From Elymus sibiricus (lineage: Eukaryota; Streptophyta; Magnoliopsida; Poales; Poaceae), in the NCBI GenBank assembly GCA_039707655.1, contig CM077671.1, positions 370,885,220-370,949,219 on the forward strand: a DNA stretch of 64,000 nucleotides, read 5' to 3'. Positions 54,433-64,000 of the stretch are shown in pieces. Numbering within the stretch: position 1 is the first letter of the stretch; the number at the start of each line of letters is the position of its first letter. The translations under genes and the position numbers were made by a program. A model generated the notes under the pieces. That model made no database searches. It worked only from the letters and a program-made list of their open reading frames with translations, and was not told the origin of the DNA.

Positions 54433-57032
54433 ATGGTGAAGCCGGCACCCTCTCGCGACCTCGAGCTCACCCGCTTCCGTTCTTCAGATCTGTAAGTCTT
54501 CGCAAACCACTCCGGCCGCCGTTAGGTTTTCGAGTTCATCGTAGTTCATCGCTGTTCCTCGAGTTCTTTAGGTTCTTCGGCATCCTTAGATCAAAATACG
54601 TTGTCTTTGCTAGTTTAGATCTCCCCCAACCATGCTTTAGATCCGAATAAGTGTCATTCACGCCGTAGATGTAGACCCCGTTTACTGTGATCAACGGAAA
54701 TCAATGCCACCGTGCTTCTAGTTCTTATGCTCATTTTCATGGTAATTTTGATGCCATTATCAGATCCGTAAAACTGTCATAACTCATCGAATAGTGTTTG
54801 TCTTATGTGAACGGTCGGCTCTTGCTCTCTTGTAGTAGCATATTTTACTCGTAAGCCGTCCGTGAAAATGTAGACGGCTTGCCTTCTTGTTGACCTGTGT
54901 TTTTCCATGAGCTGGCTTCTCATACTGTGACCAACTTGCTTTCATACCGCAGTCACGAGCCATGTTTCCTTAACTCACATTAGTCCATGACGGCTTATCA
55001 TATTTAGCTTTACTTTGTAGTCCTGTCGGCTTATGCGTTCGAAAACCATTGCTTCCAAGGGGAAGAAAAGTAGCGAGTCGGTCGACGAGTTGTCACTGCG
55101 CCAACAAAAACAGGCGAATTGGGCTAAGTCCCAAATGACCAAACTCCGGCTCTAGGAGTTGAAGTGAGCCAGTTTTCTGTCGGCTCAAGAACACATCGAG
55201 GGGAGAGCTTCTGAAGAAGAGACCCGTCCACAGCCTAAACAGGGCGAAGTTGTAGTATTTGCAGCTCATCTAACCCGGGGTTTCAGACCGCCAGGTTCCA
55301 AATTCTTTAGGGATGTTCCGCGTCACTACAATCTGCATCCTCAAGACTTAGGGCCCAATTCAATCCTTAACTTGAGCAACTTCCAAACCTTCTGTGAGGT
55401 TTATTTGCAAATGGAGCCAACTGTAGGCCTATTCGTGGAATTCTTCTACTACAACGAGCAGATGGAGTGTAGCAACGGACCTTGTGTAGAGCATGGTGCC
55501 ATAACCATACATAAACGGAAAGATGTATCTTTCCCAGCATCAAACTGGCGAGTCATCCCAAAGGGTGGCACATGACCTTCTTCCACTACAAAGACACTTC
55601 GCCTGATGGCTAGTATTCTCTGCTGGGTTACCATGACAGCCGGCTTGTCTATAAGGAAAATCTATGCGATTATGCGTCAGTGGGAGAGAGGAAGAAATTC
55701 AAGCTGGTCTTTGCACGCATTAATGCGTTGGTTGCTCATGGCTTGACGGGCATCGACCTGACCCGGTGCTGGATGGAGTGGCTGATTCGGCCCCTCAGTT
55801 TCCGCAACCGGCTTACGTGCAAATATACTGAAGACTCGGAAGACGATTTGCGGTTTTCAAAACATACCCCCTCTCCCAGGGAAATGACCATGGCAATCAA
55901 AGCCTTGGTTGGAGAAAAAATATAAGATATTGGAGTTGTTGGCCTAGCTCCATTCTCCGCTGTTAACCCGACACCTGAGGTAAGCCGGCTCCTTTATTTT
56001 GTCAATACGCTCTTTATTTCCTTATGGTTCCTGAAGAAAACCGGCTTACATTTTGTAGCCTGACCATGAATTGTGGAAAAACGATAATCAAGCTCCCAAT
56101 ACTCCTAAAGAGGAGGTAGAGGAGATAGAAGATGACAAGACAAATGAGATAGAGCCCGATTCTTTAGGTCGACTCTTTATTGCACTTGATGACACCGACT
56201 CTTCTCAGGATTTCTCTGGCGGTGGTGAGCCGGTAGAACAAGAGGTAAATCCTAGTGTCTATGGCACTCAGACTCTGGGCAGAAGGCAAACCTGACTTGT
56301 TGCTCGAAAGGTACCATTTTCACACGCATCCGCTTATTTGGATCCCCGCTTATCTTTGAAGATACTACAACATGCCGAGAGCAAGGAAAGGAAGACCCAG
56401 AGTTCCGGCTCAGAGGATCTTCACGAAGGGCTCCCTCTTGAGCCGTTTCCATGTCGAGCTCAGAGGTCCGACAAATCAAGTCCTTCTACTTCCTGTCCCC
56501 AACCCGGGAAAATGAAGGCACCGATGGGTCCCTCTAACCCGACGAGACTAGTCGCCTCACCTTCGTCTAGAGCCTCGTGTGCCAACGCCGACTTTACCAT
56601 CAACGTTGGGTAAGCCGACATTTCAAATGCAACAGTAATAGCTTGCAGCTGTCTCTGTACCTTATATGCTTTCCTTTATCTTTTGAACAGGGCCAAGGAA
56701 ACACCGAAGGATAAGTCGGCCACTTCCACAGTTGCTAGTGCTGGAGTGGAAACAACAAGCTCTGATGCTGCTGTCATGACCACTGGTGAGCTGGCAAGGA
56801 CTGAGCCGGCCCAAGCTACTCCCTTGCAAGATGAGCCGGTCTTGGATGACCCAATCCTTCAAGACCGACAATAACTAGTGGTGGACGTGGTGATGGATAA
56901 TATGCCACCAACCACGGCCAGTCCCAAGCCGACGGAAGATGAGGTGGTGGTAAATACTGAACACCATACTCCACCCAAGACTTCGACCGTTCTAGTGAAA
57001 ACCATGGTGGAAAACAAGTCGGCTCCGACTAG
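54433..57032 (+). pseudogene. Antisense gene in the gypsy 3' region
   Basis: Exon 1 from ATG 54433 codes 20 residues to a donor at 54493 (GATCT/GTAAGT). The acceptor at 55020 (TTTGTAG/TCC) continues the same frame: KGKKSSESVDELSLRQQKQANWAKSQ. Stops at 55153, 55165 and 55573 and a frameshift near 55560 break it. Recognisable text: HLTRGFRPPGSKFFRDV, LHPQDLGPNSILNLSNFQTFCE, FVEFFYYNEQMEC, ARINALVAHGLTGIDLTRCWMEW, the pattern of the plant 'putative gypsy type transposon' domain (Pfam Transposase_28, from memory). Another exon from 56059 is acidic. The gene runs against the element's own direction, as antisense ORFs of Tat-lineage elements do. The CACTA insertion at 57033 removes its end. Function unknown. 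Confidence 0.65.
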
Positions 57033-57290
57033 CACTACTAGGGAAAACCCTACCAGTAGCACTGGGTTCTTAGCTACAAGTAGCGTTGGTAGGCGCGCTA
57101 TAGCTACGACGCTACAACTATTTTTTAGCAGTAGCGTGCTTTTCACCTAGCGCTACTAGTAATATCCCATAGCAGTAGCGGTCCTCTACCAAACGCTACC
57201 GCTAACTATCTGCAGCGCTTGTAGTGGAGGAGCGATACTGTTATGAACGCGCTGCAGGTAATTTTTGTCCTAGCGCTACTACTAATTTTT
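57033..57290. repeat. CACTA subterminal repeats
   Basis: About fifteen copies of AGTAGCG or its inverse CGCTACT and variants (TAGCGCTACT, CAGTAGCGG) are spread over 260 bp. In CACTA elements such motifs bind the element's own protein at the ends. Confidence 0.8.
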
Positions 57291-57539
57291 ATGCTATTTT
57301 TTGGGGGGGTTTGCTCTATTTATACAGATACAACTTCTATACAATAACAACATGCATATTCATTGAAATAGATATGATACCAACATGAATAAAAGAAGGT
57401 CTTTGATCTCATATCATCATCATCACTAATGGTCGAACACGTTCATGTCTCGAAAATATAGCGATACATGTTATTACAAGTCTCGAATACATGCAACTAC
57501 CCATGGTCACACTCATGTTTCACCTTCTATGTAACCTAG

Positions 57540-57794
57540 CTATGATCTGATCGCATACAAGAGAAGGACGATCACGATGAGCAAAAGCGGGATTATGTAG
57601 TAGTTCATAAGGCGCCGGTTCTGATTTCTCTCTCGCGCTAGCATCCACCTCAAGTAACTAGCTTCCGCCTTGCTTCTGCTACCAAACCCTTTCTGGCTGC
57701 CGGACGGGAAGCGATACACTTGGGTCTGACACTCTGGCCACTCCTCGTACACTCCCTGAACCCTCCCTATGTACACGGCATACCACCTCGCCAT
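57540..57794 (-). CDS. Small viroplasmin/RNase H1 N-terminal domain protein with membrane tail
   Basis: 84 residues from Met 57794 (an upstream in-frame Met at 57824 would add ten). Residues 1-50 read WYAVYIGRVQGVYEEWPECQTQVYRFPSGSQKGF then SRSKAEASYLRW, the fold signature shared by the RNase H1 hybrid-binding domain and caulimovirus viroplasmin (WYAV..GR..GVY..W..C..QV, then a Ser/Lys turn and a final A..YL). The C terminus is hydrophobic (IIPLLLIVIVLLLYAI) with three residues after it, so the protein may be a tail-anchored membrane protein. In RNase H1 this domain binds RNA-DNA hybrids. No RNase H catalytic domain follows. It lies inside the CACTA element, near its terminus, in the same direction as the larger gene at 58738-59841. 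Role unknown. Confidence 0.65.
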   Translation of the reverse strand: MARWYAVYIGRVQGVYEEWPECQTQVYRFPSGSQKGFGSRSKAEASYLRWMLARERNQNRRLMNYYIIPLLLIVIVLLLYAIRS

Positions 57795-58079
57795 CGATGA
57801 TCTATATACCTGACAGAGATGCATATATCATCAAGTGAATTCAACGATAAATATGCAACATAATATACGACGTCGGCCCGCAGAGAGAAAGAGATAGCAA
57901 ATAGAAGCAACATAAACATAGTTAACAAAATTCATCGTACCGAAACTAACTAACTAGAGTGCAGCATTTACATCTAATAGTTACGTCGTACAGATAAATT
58001 CTAAGTTTCGGTTGTAGAGAAAGTAAAACCAAACAAACATAGTGTCATTGTTAATTTAAGCAGTGCACTCGTGCCATCC

Positions 58080-59841
58080 GTCCATATCCAGGAGGATGCA
58101 CCCAAGCTTGTTGAACGGCGTGCTGTCCTGACGTACTAGGGCTATGCGGGTGCAGAAGTCATGCCGCGATATTGGACCGTCGTAGAACATCCCATTCTCT
58201 TCAATGATGTCTTTTATGATGATCGGCACACTTTCCTACTGGATGCGGTAGAAGTCATTTCGTAGTCGATGATCCGGTACGGTTTCTAAGGCTTTGGCCC
58301 ATTTCTTGATATGGGCATCAGATGAAGATGACATGCGAAGTGACTGTTGATCCCTTCTGTACTCCAGCATTAGATGGATGACGTAGAATCCCTCCTTATT
58401 ACTTGTTGTCGGTCGCTGGACGCAATAGAAGTCAGTCTTATGACTGAAACACACCGTGCCCCTAAATGTCTTCTTGAATTGGATGTTGCCACCCCGCACG
58501 CTGAAGCCCGGGAGAGCTCTGTCCAGAACATACTTGATGTGTGTGTAATCTTTCTTCTATATGGTCATGGATGGGTCCAAATATAGAGCGCGACAACAAC
58601 GCGGGTAAAAACGATGAGAATGGCGCTCTCGTGGTTGCGCAAAATAAATACACGATCACGTTAGTGTTCATGCATGCAAAGTAATGATTGAAATGCATGA
58701 AAGGATGTATGTGCTATAGTGCCTATCCGCGGATGACTTACGTGGGATGATAAGGTGCGAGAATCGCTTCCTTGTCCTTATGGTTGACCATGAACTCTTC
58801 TATGTACTCCGTCGCATATTTACGGTTGGCTTCGTCGACTGACAAGAAGCCCTCATGCATGTAGTACGGGTCCGCGACTGCAAGACCACTGATTTGCTCT
58901 CTCCTGACGATGTAGTTCATAGGAAGCCCATAAATATGGATGAACATCAAATGAAGCCGCCTCATTAGCAACATCTCGAAGATGTAGTCAAATCGTAGGA
59001 AGAACAGGTCAGCAGGGATGTCGTGGACGTACTCCTTGCCATGACACGACACATGGACCGTGTAAAGCGGGTATCCTGGATCATTCGAGGAGAGAATGCT
59101 TGTCTCTATCGACAGCACATGGTCATGCAGTCTCCTAAGATCCCCTGTTATGGCGGCTAGCGCATCCTCTGGTAACATTGGCTTTCCCGCGATATGGATA
59201 GACGGCGCACATTTGATCGGTACACTGTCTGCAACCTGGGTCTGCGGAGGCGGCTGGCTGCTAGAAGCCACTTTGGCAGCCTTGGTGGCAACCGGGTCTT
59301 TCTTCGCCGGTTTCTTCCTCTGCTTCTTCTTGGTGGGCTGAGGTGCTGGTGGGTCTGTAAGACCCTGTCTGACCACCGCCCCCAGTGTCGTCGGGCTCAG
59401 CATTGCACGACCTTGGCTTAGTTGAGCTTGGGTTGAGGCGACATCTGGAGGGGTGTCTTGTGAGGCTTGCATGAACAAATACTTCTTGCACTCACGAGGA
59501 CGTTCTGGCTCTGGCTGTTGCTCATATGGCTGACTCATCACTACGTCCTCATAGGCACCGGTATTGAGCCACTGGAGAGGGTCCTCGTATTCCATGTCAT
59601 GATCCATATCCTCATCCATGTGGGAGGCATCATCAGTCGGCGCCAGAACGGTTGTACCCCCTTCCTCGTGTAGCTCGCCCTCACCCAGTAGCACAGACGA
59701 TGGTCGTAATTGCATAGGTGGGGTTGTGGTCATACCTTGCTTAGGTCCCATTGGATTGCTCCCGACCACCTCCAAACGAAGAAGATTCTTCGGCCACAGG
59801 ATCGGCCAATTCTTTGATTCGCCAACCTGCGTTGATGTCTC
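58080..59841 (-). pseudogene. CACTA second gene (ORF2-like), interrupted
   Basis: On the minus strand, from the copia insertion point 59841: ESKNWPILWPKNLLRLEVVGS, an acidic part (SHMDEDMDHDMEYEDPLQWLN), a Lys-rich stretch (PTKKKQRKKPAKKDP) that may be a nuclear signal, and YTVHVSCHGKEYVHDIPADLFFLRFDYIFEMLLMRRLH to a donor-like site near 58741. A further exon from about 58570 continues FKKTFRGTVCFSHKTDFYCVQRP, has TAG at 58236-58238 where Gln is expected, and ends near 58060. The C-terminal part is of the kind that goes with Ulp1-like proteins of CACTA elements, but I see no protease active site. The 5' end is cut off by the copia LTR. Confidence 0.6.
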
Positions 59842-61636
59842 TGTTGGGGAATGTTGCATGGGAAACAAAAATTTTCCTACGCACACGCAAGATCTATCCA
59901 TGGTGATGAGCATCTACAAGAGGGAGAGTGGATCTACATACCCTTGTAGATCGCTAAGTGGGAAGCGTTAAGAAACGTGGTTGATGTAGTCGAACGTCTT
60001 CGCGATCCAAATTGCAAGCCGTCTCGCGATCCAATCACGATCTAGCGCCGAACGGAAGGCACCTCCGCGTTCAGAACACGTACAACTCGATGACGATCTC
60101 CGCCTTCTTGATCTAGCAAGAGGGAGCGGAGAGGTAGATGGGTTCTCCGGCAGCGCAACGGCGCGGCGGCGGCGGTGGTGGAACTATTCCAGCAGGGCTT
60201 CGCCTAAGCGCTGCTAAAAAATAGAGGACACGATCTATCGGGGAGAGAGGGCTGCACCGTGGCTTAGGGTTTTCTGGTGTGGCTGCCCTCTCTCCCCTCT
60301 AGTATATATAGGAGGACGGGGAGGGGGGCCGACGCCCTAGGGATCCTCCCCTAGGGTCGACCGAAGTGGGGAGGTGGAGGAGTCCAACTCCAATCCTACT
60401 AGGAGTAGGATTCCTCCCCCACTTGGTTTTCCTTTCCTCCACTTGGACTTTCCCACCCTAGCCGCATGGGCCTTGTTGGGGGGGGGGGGGTTCGGCCAGC
60501 CCACTAGGGGCTGGTTTACCTCCTCCCAAATCCCATGAGGCCCTTTGGGGCGAGAGGCCCCTCCCGATGGTCCCCCGGTACCCTCCCGGCACTCCCGGTA
60601 CACTACCGAAGTACCCAAAACTTTTCCGGTGACCAAAATGGGACTTCCTATATATCAATCTTTACCTCCGGACCATTTCGAAGCTCCTCGTAACATCCTG
60701 GATCTCATCCGGGACTCCGAACAACCTTCGGTCACCACCATACGTAACTCAATACTACCGAAACGTCACCGAACGTTAAGTGTGCAGACCCTGCGGGTTC
60801 GAAAACTATGTAGACATGACCGAGACACCTCTATGGTCAATAACCAATAGCGGGACCTGGATGCCCATATTGGTTCCTACATATTCTACGAAGATCTTCA
60901 TCGGTTGAACCTCTATGTCAAGGATTCAGTTAATCCCGTATGCTGTTCCCTTTGTTCTTCGGTATGTTACTTGCCCGAGATTCGATCGTCGGTATCTCTA
61001 TACCTAGTTCAATCTTGTTACCGGCAAGTCTCTTTACTCGTTCCGTAATACAAGATCCTGTGCCTAAAACTTTAGTCACATTGCTTGCAAGGCTTATTGT
61101 GATGTTGTATTACCGAGTGGGCCCCGAGATACCTCTCCGTCACACGGAGTAACAAATCTCAGTCTTGATCCATGCCCACTCAACAGACACCCTCAGAGAT
61201 ACCTGTAGAGCATCTTTATAGTCACCCAGTTACGTCGTGACGTTTGATACACACAAGGTACTCCTCCGGTGTCAGTGAGTTGCATGATCTCATGGTCATA
61301 GGAACAGATACTTGACATGCAGAAAACAATAGCAATAAACTGACACGATCATATGCTATGTTCATAGTTTGGGTCTTGTCCATCACATCATTCTCCTAAT
61401 GATGTGATCTTGTTATAAAATGACATCTCATGTCTATGGCTAGGAAACCTTGACCATCTTTGATCAACAAGTTAGTCTACTAGAGGCATACCAGGGACAC
61501 GGTGTTGTTTATGTACCCACACATGTATTTGAGTTTCCAATCAATACAATTATAGAATGGATAATAAACGATTATCATGAACAAGGAAATATGATAATAA
61601 CTAAATTATTATTGCCTCTAGGGCATATTTCCAACA
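59842..61636 (-). repeat. Angela/BARE/WIS-type 3' LTR
   Basis: 1795 bp. A TATATATA box on the minus strand lies near 60303-60310 and a run of 13 G (plus strand) at 60478-60490. No ORF is credible in it. Confidence 0.92.
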
Positions 61637-61649
61637 GTCTCCCACTTGC

Positions 61650-64000
61650 ACTAGAGTCAATAATCTAGCTCACATCACCATGTGATTAACATTGTAATGA
61701 ATCTAATACCCAATGAGTTCCGGGGTTCGATCATGTTTTGCATGTGAGAGAGGTTCTAGTTAACGGTCTGCAATATTCAGATCCGTGTGTTTTTTGCAAA
61801 TCTATATGTCATACTGCAGATGCTACCACGCTCCACTTGGAGCTATTCCAAATGACTGCTCCACTATACGTATCCGTACTGCTACTCAGAGTCGTCCGGA
61901 TAGGTGTCAAAGCTTGCATCGACGTAACCCTTTACGACGAACTCTTTATCACCTCCATAATCGAGAAACATTTCCTTAGTCCTCTAGTTACTAAGGATAA
62001 TCTTGACCGCTGTCCAGTGATCCACTCCTTGACCACTCTTGTACCCCTTGACAGACTCATGGCAAGGCACACACCAGGTGCGGTACACAGCATGGCATAC
62101 TATACAGAGCCTATGGATAAGGCATAGGGGACGACCTTCGTCCTTTCTCTTTCTTCTGCCATGGTCGAGCTTTGAGTCTCACTCAACTCCACACCTTACA
62201 AATCAGGCAAGAACTCTTTCTTTGACTGATCCATTTTGAACTCTTTCAAAATCTTGTCAAGGTATGTACTCATTGAAAGTTTTATCAGACGTCTTGATCT
62301 TTCTCTATAGATCCTGATGCCCAATATTCAAGTAGCTTCATTCCAGGTTTTCCTTTGAAAAACTCCTTTTCAAACAACCCTTTATCCTTTCCAGAAATTC
62401 TACATCATTTCCGATCAACAATATGTCATCCACATATACTTATCAGAAATTCTATAGTGCTCCCACTCACTTTATTGTAAATACAAATTTCTCATAAACT
62501 TTGTATAGACCCAAAAACTTTGATCATCTCATCAAAGCGTATATTCCAACTCCGAGATGCTTGCTCCTGTCCATAGAAGGATCACTGGAGCTTGCATACA
62601 TTTTGGCATCCTTAGGATTGACAAAACCTTCCGGTTGTATCACATACAACCTTTCCTCACGGATACCGTTAAGAAACGATGTTTTGACATCCATCTACCA
62701 GAATTCATAATCGAAAAATGCAGCAAGTGCTAACATAATTCCAACAGACTTTAGCATCGCTACGGGTGAGAAAGTCTCATCGTAGTCAACTCCTTGAACT
62801 TGTCAGAAACTTCTTTGTGACAAGTCGAGCTTTATAAATGGTGACATTTACCATCAGCGTCTGTCTTCTTCTTAAAGGTCCATTTGTACTCAACGGCCTG
62901 CCGTTCAACGGGCAAGTGTACCAAAGTCCATACTTGGTTTTCATACATGGATCCTTTCTCGGATTTCATGGCTCCTAGCCATTTGTTGGAATCCGGGCCC
63001 ACCATCGCTTCTTCATAGCTCGTAAGTTCACTGTTGTCTAACAACATGACCTCCAAGACAGGATTGAAGTACCACTCAGAGGCGGTACGATTTCTTGTCG
63101 GCCTACGAGGTTCGGTAGTAACTTGACCCGAAGTGTCATGATCATCATCATTAACTTCCTCTTCATTCGGTGTAGGCACCACATAACATCTTTCTGCGTC
63201 GTGCTACTATCCAACTGAAGTGACGGTTCAATAACCTCATCAAGTTCTACCTTCCTCCCACTCAATTCTTTCGAGAGAAACTCTTTCTCGAGAAAGGACC
63301 TGTTTTTAGCAACAAACACTTTGCCCTTGGATCTGATATAGAAGTTGTACCCAACTGTTTCCTTAGGGTATTCTATGAAGATGCACCTTTCCGCTTTGGG
63401 ATCAAGCTTATCAGACATAAGCGTCGTATTCCCAAACTCTGAGAAATGACAGCTTAGGTTTCTGCCAAACCAAAATTCATACGGTGTCATCTCAACGGAC
63501 TTAGATGGTGCCCTATTTAAAGTGAATGAAGTTGTCTCTAATGCATAACCCCAAAACGATAGTGGAAAATCGATAAGAGACATCATAGTACATACCATAT
63601 CCAATAGAGCACGACTACGACGTTCGGACACACCATCACACTATGGTGTTCTAGGCGGCGTAAGTTGTGAAACAACTTCCACATTGTCTTAAGTTGCATA
63701 CCAAACTCGTAACTCAGATATTCACCTCCACGATCATATCGTAGACATTTTATCTTCTTGTCACGATGATTTCAAACTTCTCTCTGAATTTGTTTGAACT
63801 TTTCAAACATTTCAGACTTGTGTTTCATTAAGTAAATATATCCATATCTACTCAAATCATCAGTGAAGGTAGGAAAATAACGATATCCACCGCACACTAC
63901 AACACTCATTGGACCGAATACATCAACATGTATCATTTCCAATAAGTCACTTGCCCGCTCCATCATACTGGAAAACGGGGTCTTAGTCATCTTGCCCATG
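61650..64000 (-). pseudogene. pol: Decayed copia pol
   Basis: On the minus strand from the edge: integrase core start (DLLEMIHVDVFGPMSV, FTDDLSRYGYIYLMKH), integrase end (SLIDFPLSFWGYALETTSFTLNRAPSKSVEMTPYEFWFG), a linker with EEEVNDDDHDT, then the reverse transcriptase start (WLGAMKSEKGSMYENQVWTLV). Farther left, pieces such as QASRSWNIRFDEMIK and LSMSTYLDKILKEFKMDQSKKEFLP appear in changing frames with stops. The YVDD block is damaged and most of RNase H is missing: only some 1.2 kb remains where about 2.2 kb is expected. It cannot make a working enzyme. Confidence 0.85.

Larger units (their letters stand above)
53538..57032 (-). mobile_element. Minus-strand gypsy element, Tat-like, 3' part
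   Basis: The LTR 53538-54078 is preceded, in element orientation, by the polypurine tract AACCTGGGGGCTAA (54092-54079). The element therefore runs right to left and this is its 3' end. To its right lies a gene in the opposite direction (54288 on). The CACTA element at 57033 interrupts it, and gag and pol are not in the window. Confidence 0.7.
57033..59841 (-). mobile_element. CACTA DNA transposon, one end
   Basis: The terminus CACTACTAGGGAAAAC starts at 57033 after the likely 3-bp target TAG (57030-57032). Subterminal repeats, two minus-strand genes typical of Triticeae CACTA elements and the insertion of a copia element at 59842 follow. The other terminus is outside the window. Confidence 0.85.
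59842..64000 (-). mobile_element. Angela/BARE/WIS-type copia element, right part outside window
   Basis: The LTR 59842-61636 reads TGTTGGAAATATGCCCTAGAGGCAATAATAA on the minus strand, the well-known start of this family. The polypurine tract GCAAGTGGGAGAC (61649-61637) precedes it. Pol runs from the window edge leftward but is decayed. The left 5-bp flank is GTCTC (59837-59841); the other one is not in the window. Confidence 0.92.

Overview
The window looks like a gene-poor, transposon-rich chromosome segment of a Triticeae grass (wheat, Aegilops or a close relative). The main clues are an Angela/BARE/WIS-type copia LTR, Stowaway and Tourist-type MITEs, CACTA and Harbinger DNA transposons, repeated nested insertions flanked by 5-bp target duplications, and intron-containing genes with grass-like GC-rich first exons. 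No bacterial-type operons, rRNA, tRNA or CRISPR arrays are visible. || 1-10.7 kb: the 3' end of a Ty3/gypsy element whose 3' LTR (874-10711) is split by a complete minus-strand Ty1/copia element of Sirevirus/Maximus type (1363-10348). 10.7-24.7 kb: a promoter with histone-type cell-cycle motifs and an unrecognised small gene, cut in two by a full-length chromovirus-like gypsy element (12015-24590) that carries an extra ORF before gag. 24.7-35.1 kb: the genic island. It holds a two-exon GRF zinc-finger protein with a membrane tail (25661-26251, minus) and a 12-exon gene for the large CAF-1 subunit FAS1/FSM (29411-34480, minus), whose splice sites all fit and whose upstream region has three E2F-type sites. 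36-43.5 kb: a Harbinger-like DNA transposon opened up by Athila/Sabrina-type LTR sequences, a gypsy LTR fragment and a solo LTR. 43.7-48 kb: LINE debris with a MITE, a B3-domain pseudogene, simple repeats and a Stowaway MITE. 48.4-49.2 kb: an intact single-exon thaumatin-like protein gene. 49.5-52.4 kb: an ORF1-only Harbinger element with a glycine-rich coding minisatellite. 53.1-64 kb: a three-level nest, in which a minus-strand gypsy element carrying an antisense gene was entered by a CACTA element, which was entered by an Angela-type copia element running off the right edge. || Three host genes look functional: the GRF zinc-finger gene, FAS1 and the thaumatin-like gene. FAS1 is a histone chaperone subunit expected to act at replication forks, and its E2F sites fit S-phase expression. 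Upstream of the interrupted orphan gene, about 18 kb away, lie hexamer-octamer elements like those of plant histone promoters, so two loci here carry replication-linked control motifs; whether this is more than coincidence cannot be told from the sequence. All family assignments come from reading motifs by eye, without database searches.
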